DNA of 5,008 nucleotides from Desulfovibrionaceae bacterium UBA3823. Lineage in GTDB: Bacteria > Desulfobacterota > Desulfovibrionia > Desulfovibrionales > Desulfovibrionaceae. Positions 1 through 5,008 of this stretch are shown piece by piece. The stretch spans positions 1-5,008 of the forward strand of contig DFDR01000132.1 in NCBI GenBank assembly GCA_002369295.1, read 5' to 3'. Position 1 is the stretch's first letter, and each line of letters begins with the position of its first letter. The translations under genes were made by a program, and so were the position numbers. Under the pieces are notes generated by a model. That model was not told the origin of the DNA. It searched no databases and saw only the letters and a list, made by a program, of their open reading frames with translations.

Positions 1-530
1 GCTCCCTCGCCCGTCCCGCCGGCGCAAGCGCCAAGGTGCAGGCCCTGCTCGAGACCGGCGCCGTCTACGAAGCCGAAGGCGAGCTCAAGTTCTCCGACAT
101 CACCGTGGACCAGGGCACCGGCATGGTGCTCCTGCGCGCGGTCTTCCCCAATCCCGACGGGGTGCTCCTGCCCGGCATGTACGTGCGCGCCCGCGTGAGC
201 GTGGGGGTGCAGAAGAACGCCCTGCTCGTCCCCCAGCTGGCGGTGCGCCGCAACGCCAAGGGCGTCGGCTCCGTCTTCGTGGCGACAGCCGGCAACGAGG
301 CCGAAGAGCGCATCGTGGAGGCAAAGGAGCGCGCCGGCGGCTTCTGGATCGTGTCCTCCGGCCTCAAGGCCGGCGAGAAGGTCGTGATCTCGAGCCTGCA
401 GAACGTGCGCCACGGCACCCGCCTGAAGATCGACGAGGTCAAGACCCTGCAGAGCCTTCGGGACGACGCCAAGTCCAGACAGGACGCCGGCGACGTGCCG
501 GGCCTGACCAGCGCCGGCGGGCAGCGCTAG
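1..530 (+). CDS. RND efflux periplasmic adaptor (membrane fusion protein, AcrA/MexA type), 3' part
   Basis: This is the C-terminal 175 residues of a periplasmic adaptor that links an inner-membrane RND pump to an outer-membrane channel. The reading frame is open from base 3, so the gene begins outside the window; the GTG at 36 is an internal valine codon, not a start. Visible residues 28-65 form the family's beta-barrel signature: KFSDITVDQGTG, then FPNPDG (48-53) and LLPGMYVRARV (55-65). Residues 74-81 (LLVPQLAV) lead into the membrane-proximal domain, which ends with SGLKAGEKVVISSLQNVR (119-136). From memory this follows E. coli AcrA closely over its last half. The tail after about residue 140 is polar and poorly conserved, as is usual. 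The lipobox, lipoyl domain and helical hairpin lie outside the window, so lipid anchoring cannot be judged. The permease gene starts 18 bases downstream, which implies one operon and one complex. Confidence 0.95.
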   Translation, partial: SLARPAGASAKVQALLETGAVYEAEGELKFSDITVDQGTGMVLLRAVFPNPDGVLLPGMYVRARVSVGVQKNALLVPQLAVRRNAKGVGSVFVATAGNEAEERIVEAKERAGGFWIVSSGLKAGEKVVISSLQNVRHGTRLKIDEVKTLQSLRDDAKSRQDAGDVPGLTSAGGQR

Positions 531-534
531 GACC

Positions 535-539
535 GGGAG
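535..539 (+). promoter_or_regulatory. Ribosome binding site of the RND permease
   Basis: GGGAG sits 9 bases before the ATG at 549, inside the 18-base gap after the adaptor stop codon. It supports this start, which also yields the conserved N-terminus of the family. There is no room for a separate promoter in the gap, so the permease is read from the adaptor transcript. Confidence 0.75.
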
Positions 540-548
540 AACCACGCC

Positions 549-3500
549 ATGTCGCACTTCTTCATCGACCGCCCGGTCTTTGCCGCCGTCATCGCCATCC
601 TCATCATGCTGGCCGGCCTGCTCTCCGTGAAGACCATGGCCGTTGCGCAGTTCCCGCACCTCACGCCGCCCACCATCTCGCTCATGGCCGACTACGAGGG
701 CGCCTCGGCCAACACCATGCAGGACTCCATCGCCCAGGTCATCGAGCAGCGCATGGTGGGCATCGACAACCTGCTCTACATCGCAACCACCTGCTCCTCG
801 GAAGGCCGCATGCGCATGGCCCTCACCTTCGGCCCCGGCGTCAACGCCGACGTGGCCCAGATGCAGGTGCAGAACCGCCTCGAGCTCGCCATGCCCATGC
901 TGCCGGAGAGCGTGAAGGACCAGGGCGTGCGCGTGCGCAAGGTGTCGGACTCCTTCCTCAAGTTCTACTCCTTCTACGACACCTCGGGCCAGATTCCCGT
1001 CGACGACATCTGCGACTTCATTTCCTCGGTCATCACCGACCCCCTGAGCCGCATCGACGGCGTGGGCGACGCCACCCTCTTCGGCTCGCCCTATGCCATG
1101 CGCATCTGGCTCAATCCCCACAAGCTGCGCAGCTTCAGCCTGACGCCCCAGGACGTGGTGGCCGCCGTCACGGCCCAGAACGAGCAGATCTCCGTGGGCC
1201 AGGTGGGCGGCCTGCCCAACCTCCAGGGCCAGTCCCTCAACGTCACCATGCTCTCCCGCGAGAAGCTCCACACCATCGACCAGTTCGAGGACATCGTGGT
1301 GCGCGTCAATCCCGACGGATCCTTCGTGCGCGTCAAGGACGTGGCCCGGGTCGAGATGGGACTGCAGAGCTACATCGTCTCCTCGCGCTTCAACGCCCGT
1401 CCGGCAGCAGCCATCGGCGTCCAGCTTGCCGAAGGCGCCAACGCCATGGAAACCTCCAAGCGCGTGGACGCCTTCATGGACCGCATGCGCCAGTTCTTCC
1501 CGCACGGCGTCACCTACGCCATCCCCTACGACACCGTGCCCTTCATCGAAAAGTCCATAGGCAGCGTCTTCCACACCCTCGTCGAGGCCATCGTGCTCGT
1601 TGCGGCCATCATGTTCGTCTTCCTCCAGAACTGGCGCGCCACCATCATTCCCACCCTGGCCGTGCCCATCGTGCTCCTCGGCACCATGGCCGTCATGAAC
1701 GCCTTCGGCACCTCCATCAACACGCTCAGCATGTTCGGCCTGGTGCTCGCCATCGGCCTGCTCGTGGACGACGCCATCGTCGTCGTGGAGAACACCGAGC
1801 GCATCATGAACCAGGAGGGCCTCGACGCCAGGGAGGCCACGCGCAAGTCCATGAGCCAGATCACGGGCGCCCTCATCGGCGTGGCGGCCGTGCTCTCGGC
1901 GGTCTTCCTGCCCATGGCCTTCTTCGGCGGCATGCCGGGCGCCATCTACCGCGAATTCTCCCTCACCATCGTCACTTCCATGGTGCTCTCGGTCTTCGTG
2001 GCCATCGCCATCACGCCCCCCCTGTGCGCCATCCTGCTGAAGCGCCGGGTGCACAACGTGGAAACCGGCCCCTTCGCGTGGTTCAACCGCGCCGTCGACA
2101 GTTCGACCCTGCGCTACGAGTCCGCCGTGCGCGGCCTCACCCGCCACGGGGGCATGGTCATGTTCCTCTACGCCTTCATCGCCGCCGGCGCCGTGCTGGC
2201 CCTGAAGTACATGCCCACCTCCTTCCTGCCCGTGGAGGACCAGGGCATACTCAACTTCATGATCATCATGCCGCCAGGCTCCACCCGCGAGAGCACGGTC
2301 ACCGTGGCCAAGGAAGTCGAGCGCTACTTCCTCGAGGAGGAGAAGGAGAACGTCCAGGGCGTCGGCGTCATCCTCGGCATCGGCCCCAACGCCTCCAGAG
2401 GCCAGAACGTCTCCATGGGCTACATGAGCCTCAAGCCCTGGGACGAGCGCGACACCCCGGAGCGCGCCGCCGAAGCCATACTCGAACGGGCCCGCAAGCG
2501 CTTCGGCGGCTCCCGCGAAGGGCGCATCCTCTTCTTCCAGCCGCCGCAGGTCAGAGGCCTCGGCAACGCCTCGGGCATCTCCATGCAGCTGGAAGACCAG
2601 GGCAACCTCGGCTACCACGCCCTCGTGGACGCGAGAAACGAGCTGCTGCGCAAGGCCCAGGCCAGCCCGCTGCTCACCAACACGCGCACCTCCTCGCTGG
2701 AAGACATTCCCCAGGTCAACCTCGCCATCGACGACCTCAAGGCCGGCGTGCTCAGCGTTTCGGCCAACGACATCAACAAGAACCTCTCCACGGCCTGGGG
2801 CGGCACCTACGTCAACGACTTCGTGGACCGCGGCCGCATCAAGCGCGTCTACGTCCAGGGCGACGCGCCCTACCGCATGTATCCCGACGACCTGCGCTGG
2901 TGGTACGTGCGCAACGCCAAGGGCGGCATGGTGCCGGCCGAGGCCTTCTCCCAGCCCTCCTGGACCTACGGCCCCGCCGTGCTCGAGCGCTTCAACGGCG
3001 TGCAGGCCTCCCTCATCGAGGCCCAGCCCGCCCCCGGCGTGTCCTCGGGCGACGCCATGAAGGAGCTCGTGCGGCTCGTCGGCGAGCTGCCCCAGGGCAT
3101 AGGCCTTGAATGGACGGGCCTGAGCTACCAGGAAGTGCAGTCCGGCTCCCAGACCGCCTTCCTCTACGCCATCTCCATCCTCGTGGTCTTCCTCTGCCTG
3201 GCGGCCCTCTACGAGAGCTGGAGCATCCCGCTTGCCGTCGTCCTCGTCGTGCCCATCGGCGTGCTTGGCGCCCTGGGCCTGAGCCTCATGCGCGGACTCT
3301 ACAACGACATCTACTTCCAGGTGGGCCTGCTCGCCGTCATCGGCCTCTCCGCCAAGAACGCCATCCTCATCGTCGAATTCGCCCGCGCCCTGGTCCAGCA
3401 GGGCATGGGCCTGCGGGCTGCCGCTGCCGAGGCCTCGCGCCTGCGCATCCGCCCCATCGTCATGACTTCCCTGGCCTTCCTGCTCGGCGTCTTCCCGCTC

Positions 3501-3725
3501 ACGGTGAGCCGCGGCGCAGGCGCGGCCAGCCAGCACGACATCGGCACCGGCATCGTCGGCGGCACCTTCCTCGCCACGGCGGTCGGCATCTTCTTCATCC
3601 CCGTCTTCTTCGTGGTCGTGAACCGGCTCTTCAGCCTGCCCGGCCGCAAGGCGCGCCTCGAACAGCGCAGGCTTGCAGCCAGAGAGCAGGAAGCGCGGGA
3701 GGAAGCGGGGCAGGAAAAGGCCTAG
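549..3725 (+). CDS. RND multidrug efflux permease, HAE-1 family (AcrB/MexB type)
   Basis: This is the inner-membrane, proton-driven subunit of a tripartite efflux pump, acting as a trimer with the adaptor encoded upstream. It has 1058 residues (AcrB has 1049). It opens with the hallmark SHFFIDRPVFA, and the ATG lies 9 bases after GGGAG (535-539). Twelve membrane segments can be placed: about 9-28, 339-358, 365-385, 391-415, 438-457, 466-495, 535-555, 869-888, 893-914, 921-942, 970-988 and 998-1025. Two large periplasmic domains lie between TM1-2 and TM7-8. Proton-relay residues are present: D407 and D408 in GLLVDDAIVVVEN, K936 in GLSAKNAIL, R966, and T973. F136 and F178 of the distal drug pocket are kept, but AcrB F610, F615, F617 and F628 align with V607, G612, N614 and Y625. 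The RGQN motif and the WGGTYVNDF segment are intact. The last 30 residues are a charged cytoplasmic tail rich in Arg, Glu and Ala. The family is certain; the substrates are unknown. Confidence 0.98.
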   Translation: MSHFFIDRPVFAAVIAILIMLAGLLSVKTMAVAQFPHLTPPTISLMADYEGASANTMQDSIAQVIEQRMVGIDNLLYIATTCSSEGRMRMALTFGPGVNADVAQMQVQNRLELAMPMLPESVKDQGVRVRKVSDSFLKFYSFYDTSGQIPVDDICDFISSVITDPLSRIDGVGDATLFGSPYAMRIWLNPHKLRSFSLTPQDVVAAVTAQNEQISVGQVGGLPNLQGQSLNVTMLSREKLHTIDQFEDIVVRVNPDGSFVRVKDVARVEMGLQSYIVSSRFNARPAAAIGVQLAEGANAMETSKRVDAFMDRMRQFFPHGVTYAIPYDTVPFIEKSIGSVFHTLVEAIVLVAAIMFVFLQNWRATIIPTLAVPIVLLGTMAVMNAFGTSINTLSMFGLVLAIGLLVDDAIVVVENTERIMNQEGLDAREATRKSMSQITGALIGVAAVLSAVFLPMAFFGGMPGAIYREFSLTIVTSMVLSVFVAIAITPPLCAILLKRRVHNVETGPFAWFNRAVDSSTLRYESAVRGLTRHGGMVMFLYAFIAAGAVLALKYMPTSFLPVEDQGILNFMIIMPPGSTRESTVTVAKEVERYFLEEEKENVQGVGVILGIGPNASRGQNVSMGYMSLKPWDERDTPERAAEAILERARKRFGGSREGRILFFQPPQVRGLGNASGISMQLEDQGNLGYHALVDARNELLRKAQASPLLTNTRTSSLEDIPQVNLAIDDLKAGVLSVSANDINKNLSTAWGGTYVNDFVDRGRIKRVYVQGDAPYRMYPDDLRWWYVRNAKGGMVPAEAFSQPSWTYGPAVLERFNGVQASLIEAQPAPGVSSGDAMKELVRLVGELPQGIGLEWTGLSYQEVQSGSQTAFLYAISILVVFLCLAALYESWSIPLAVVLVVPIGVLGALGLSLMRGLYNDIYFQVGLLAVIGLSAKNAILIVEFARALVQQGMGLRAAAAEASRLRIRPIVMTSLAFLLGVFPLTVSRGAGAASQHDIGTGIVGGTFLATAVGIFFIPVFFVVVNRLFSLPGRKARLEQRRLAAREQEAREEAGQEKA

Positions 3726-3738
3726 GCGACGCCAAGGG

Positions 3739-3753
3739 GGCGCCTGCAGCGCC
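3739..3753 (+). terminator. Weak hairpin downstream of the pump genes
   Basis: GGCGC, a five-base loop CTGCA, then GCGCC form a perfect 5-bp GC stem starting 14 bases after the permease stop codon. No T-run follows, so it does not meet the usual definition of an intrinsic terminator. It could mark the transcript's 3' end or slow decay from that end. A 5-bp GC palindrome is also easily produced by chance in DNA this rich in G and C. Confidence 0.2.
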
Positions 3754-3791
3754 GGAGCAGGCCATGGCCAAGGCGCGGCAGGCCATTGGAG

Positions 3792-3820
3792 TTTACAAGG
3801 GCCGCGTTTGCGTCTATTCC
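3792..3820 (+). promoter_or_regulatory. Candidate sigma-70-like promoter in the spacer
   Basis: TTTACA (3792-3797, five of six matches to TTGACA) is followed after exactly 17 bases by TATTCC (3815-3820, three of six matches to TATAAT). This small AT-richer patch stands out in a GC-rich spacer and lies upstream of the two unassigned genes. If used, it would give a leader of roughly 200 bases before the TTG start at 4032. The -10 element is poor, so this is only a candidate. Confidence 0.2.
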
Positions 3821-3972
3821 AAGGCTGAAGCGCCGAGCCGCCCGCCGCTCCGCCCCTGGGAACGCGCTTTCCCCAAGGCGCGGACCAGTCCGCGGCATCC
3901 CGGCTGGCAGAAGTCCGCCCTGCAAGGCCGGCCCAGGGAAGGTGCAGGCCAGGCGCCGACGGGAGCCGGGCG

Positions 3973-4023
3973 CAAGGAACGGCGCAAGGACAAGGACAAC
4001 GGCAACGACAAGGAACCCAAGGA
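3973..4023 (+). repeat. Purine-rich block with five in-phase CAAGGA copies
   Basis: CAAGGA begins at 3973, 3985, 3991, 4009 and 4018. The intervals of 12, 6, 18 and 9 bases are all multiples of three. The last copy overlaps the Shine-Dalgarno of the gene at 4032. The block reads through one frame as a Lys/Asp/Asn/Glu-rich peptide, which may explain the phasing, or it may be slippage-derived simple sequence in a leader. Several copies resemble Shine-Dalgarno sites. Confidence 0.5.
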
Positions 4024-4024
4024 G
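4019..4024 (+). promoter_or_regulatory. Ribosome binding site that fixes a TTG start
   Basis: AAGGAG is a perfect Shine-Dalgarno core, 7 bases before TTG at 4032. It decides the start of the 194-residue protein over the longer frame that opens at TTG 3786, where no comparable site is seen and codon bias is poor. Confidence 0.75.
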
Positions 4025-4031
4025 AACCCGT

Positions 4032-4616
4032 TTGAGCGAACATGTTGTCGGCAGCCTCTACGAACCCGGCTATGAGAGCTGGGACGCCGGCTGCTTCTTC
4101 GAAATGACCGGCGAGAAGTGCACCCTCGGGCTCTTCTGGCTCGACGTGACAGACAAAGACGTCGAGAACGTCGCCCATGGCGAGGGCACCTTCGGCCTAT
4201 GGTACTCCAACGACGGCGACGTCTACTTCCTCTTCCGCTTCGGCCAGGATCCCTGGGCCGACTCCGTCTTCTCCGTCTGGCAGATGCCCGAGGAGAAGCG
4301 CATCCGGCCAGCCAAGAGCCTAGGCCGGCATCGCGTCGGCCTCGAGGTCGTGCTCGTGGACGCCGAGACGGGCATCGTGCGCGCCGTGCGCCAGGCGCTC
4401 CTCTCCGTCTCCTTCTCCCGCAAGCTCTGCAACTCCGTTGCGCGCCAGTACAGCGACCGCTACATTGCCAGCTGGAGCGAGGAAGACTTCCAGGAACGCT
4501 GCCGCAAGGTCTACCGGGAGTATCCTGAGCCAAGCGACATTTTGCGGGCGCCGGGGTGCATACTCTGCCAGGCCTCGTCCTCCAGGAACGGCGATGCCGA
4601 GGACGGCGGCGACTAG
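4032..4616 (+). CDS. Hypothetical protein with C-terminal CxxC motif (194 aa)
   Basis: I do not recognise this protein. It starts at TTG behind a perfect AAGGAG, and codon bias becomes strongly GC at third positions from there on. The product is soluble-looking, acidic and aromatic-rich, with no signal peptide or membrane segment. Residues 30-40 and 53-70 (FGLWYSNDGDVYFLFRF) look like beta strands, and residues 100-127 include GLEVVLVDAETGIVRAVRQA. A mixed helical part follows (130-165, with YSDRYIASWSEEDFQERC). Cysteines lie at 21, 30, 133, 157, 176 and 179; the last two form GCILCQ. Four zinc- or redox-capable cysteines are possible but unproven. The last 15 residues are a Gly/Asp/Ser-rich tail. 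The next gene begins inside its 3' end, so the two are probably made together. The preceding pump genes are about 300 bases away and need not be related. It is a real gene with high likelihood; its function is unknown. Confidence 0.85.
   Translation: MSEHVVGSLYEPGYESWDAGCFFEMTGEKCTLGLFWLDVTDKDVENVAHGEGTFGLWYSNDGDVYFLFRFGQDPWADSVFSVWQMPEEKRIRPAKSLGRHRVGLEVVLVDAETGIVRAVRQALLSVSFSRKLCNSVARQYSDRYIASWSEEDFQERCRKVYREYPEPSDILRAPGCILCQASSSRNGDAEDGGD
4584..4588 (+). promoter_or_regulatory. Internal ribosome binding site of the overlapping gene
   Basis: AGGAA lies within the 3' end of the preceding gene, 5 bases before the ATG at 4594. It supports that start and an overlap of 23 bases between the two genes, a layout typical of translational coupling. 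Confidence 0.6.
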
Positions 4617-5008
4617 CCCCAGCGCCCCGGCAGCGTCCGGCCCTGCTCAGCGTCGCCGGGGGCTGGCACGCCTCCTTGTCTGGAACGATAGATCCGACTT
4701 CGTGCCCTCCCTGCGCGACGAGCGCGGGGCCTCCCTGACGCCGGGCCTCTTCACGGGCGTGCGCGGCGCGCGGGCCCAGACGGCCGCGCTGGCCGAAGCA
4801 CGGGCTCTGGCCCAGCGCCAGGGCAGGGCGCTCTTCGCCTTTGCCGTCGATGTCATCCTTGCCGGGGACGCAAGTCTTGCCGGGGACGCACGTCTTGCCG
4901 GGGACAGCGCAGCCCGCGCTTCAGGCCATGCCGGCGTCCCAGACGGCCCAGACGGCGAAGGCAGCCCCCTGATCTCAGGCTGTCTCGATCTCGCGCGCCT
5001 GACCCGGA
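4594..5008 (+). CDS. Hypothetical protein with hexapeptide repeats, 5' part
   Basis: I do not recognise this protein. The frame opens at ATG 4594, shifted relative to the preceding gene, and stays open to the window edge, giving 138 residues without a stop. Third positions are mostly G or C, as in a real gene. Residues 1-23 are a Pro/Ala/Ser/Arg-rich leader with no clear signal peptide. Residues 24-60 (starting LARLLVWNDRSDFVPSLRDE) and an Ala/Gln/Arg-rich probable helix (60-79) precede a short hydrophobic strand, ALFAFAVDVILAG (79-91). Three hexapeptides beginning LAGD follow (89-106), then a Gly/Pro/Asp-rich stretch with PDGPDG, then a return to ordinary sequence (PLISGCLDLARLTR). The repeats and linker look like an insertion into a folded domain. 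A later start is possible because the first 23 residues look poorly structured. It overlaps the upstream gene by 23 bases and is likely co-translated with it. Confidence 0.7.
   Translation, partial: MPRTAATSPSAPAASGPAQRRRGLARLLVWNDRSDFVPSLRDERGASLTPGLFTGVRGARAQTAALAEARALAQRQGRALFAFAVDVILAGDASLAGDARLAGDSAARASGHAGVPDGPDGEGSPLISGCLDLARLTR
4858..4908 (+). repeat. 18-base tandem repeat, about 2.8 copies, in frame
   Basis: Units start at 4858, 4876 and 4894. All share CTTGCCGGGGAC; copies 1 and 2 differ at one base (CAAGT versus CACGT), and copy 3 diverges after 12 to 13 bases. Each unit encodes LAGD plus two variable residues (AS, AR, SA). The near identity of the DNA points to recent duplication, and the length keeps the frame. 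Confidence 0.9.
4938..4955 (+). repeat. 9-base tandem duplication, in frame
   Basis: CCCAGACGG is present twice head to tail, encoding PDG-PDG in the hypothetical protein that spans it. It lies 30 bases after the 18-base repeat array, so this segment has expanded by frame-preserving duplication twice. Confidence 0.8.

Larger units (their letters stand above)
3726..4031. other. 306-base spacer with no confidently assigned gene
   Basis: This stretch separates the pump genes from an unrelated downstream pair. It remains GC-rich, but third-position bias in any frame is weaker than in the permease. It contains a small GC hairpin (3739-3753), a promoter-like pair (3792-3820), an imperfect inverted repeat (CCTGCA at 3919-3924 with TGCAGG at 3943-3948), and a purine-rich block of CAAGGA copies (3973-4023). 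One reading frame, from ATG at 3764 to a stop at 4073-4075, would encode 103 residues behind GGAG (3754-3757, 6 bases of spacing). Its product is rich in Pro, Arg and Lys, with a tail of alternating Lys, Asp, Asn and Glu, and it resembles nothing I know. It would overlap the next gene by 44 bases in another frame, so I do not call it a gene. Confidence 0.6.

Noticed and set aside
1526..1945. Minus-strand frame of 139 codons opposite the permease TM2-TM5 region
   Set aside because: It is antisense shadow, rich in Met, Thr, Arg and Ser, without an independent ribosome site or domain pattern; the + strand frame is an unambiguous RND permease.
2024..3109. Long + strand frame of 361 codons inside the permease gene
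   Set aside because: It is an out-of-frame shadow of the permease, very rich in Arg, Pro, His and Gly, as expected when GC-rich codons are read one base off.
3919..3948. Imperfect inverted repeat CCTGCA/TGCAGG considered as a terminator or operator
   Set aside because: The stem is only 6 bp with an 18-base loop and no T-run, which is expected by chance in GC-rich DNA.
3786..4031. N-terminal extension of the hypothetical protein from TTG at 3786
   Set aside because: The added 82 residues are Arg/Pro/Thr-rich with poor third-position bias, whereas TTG 4032 has a perfect AAGGAG at ideal spacing.
3814..4533. Minus-strand frame of 239 codons across the spacer and the hypothetical gene
   Set aside because: Its product is almost entirely Arg, Ser, Gly and Pro, lacks any domain-like pattern, and lies opposite a + strand gene with a strong start signal and normal composition.
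4556..4738. Alternative + strand frame of 60 codons overlapping the last gene
   Set aside because: It has no good Shine-Dalgarno and stops at 4738, while the frame from ATG 4594 has AGGAA, stays open to the window edge and carries the in-frame repeats.

Overview
The window is GC-rich and densely coded, with every supported gene on the + strand. It looks like chromosomal DNA of a Gram-negative bacterium, because its two best-identified genes encode a tripartite RND efflux pump that spans the inner membrane and periplasm. Third codon positions are mostly G or C, leucine is split between CTC and CTG, and there are scattered ATA, AGA and AGG codons plus one TTG start. This is compatible with a high-GC proteobacterium or a Desulfovibrio-like Desulfobacterota, but the lineage assignment is only a weak inference.

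Region 1 (1-3725) is the pump. The C-terminal part of an AcrA/MexA-type periplasmic adaptor enters from the left edge and ends at 530. Eighteen bases later a complete 1058-residue AcrB/MexB-type (HAE-1) inner-membrane permease begins. The two are evidently one transcription unit. The permease has the full proton-relay set (D407, D408, K936, R966, T973) and keeps two distal-pocket phenylalanines (F136, F178). By alignment from memory it lacks the phenylalanines that AcrB carries at 610, 615 and 617, and has Tyr where AcrB has F628. Substrate specificity is therefore probably not AcrB-like. No outer-membrane channel gene follows it.

Region 2 (3726-4031) is about 300 bases without a confidently assigned gene. 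It holds a small GC hairpin, a weak promoter-like pair, a purine-rich block with five in-phase CAAGGA copies, and a low-confidence 103-codon reading frame with a plausible ribosome binding site.

Region 3 (4032-5008) holds two genes I do not recognise. The first (4032-4616) encodes 194 residues from a TTG start behind a perfect AAGGAG, and ends with a Cys-x-x-Cys motif. The second starts at 4594 inside the end of the first and runs off the right edge. The 23-base overlap with a good internal Shine-Dalgarno suggests translational coupling. The second gene carries a three-copy 18-base in-frame tandem repeat and, 30 bases further on, a two-copy 9-base repeat. Nothing in the sequence ties this pair to the pump. 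No RNA gene, CRISPR array, insertion sequence or strong intrinsic terminator was seen. The most reviewable items are the unassigned coupled gene pair and the altered drug pocket. The window does not show a convincing new system on its own.
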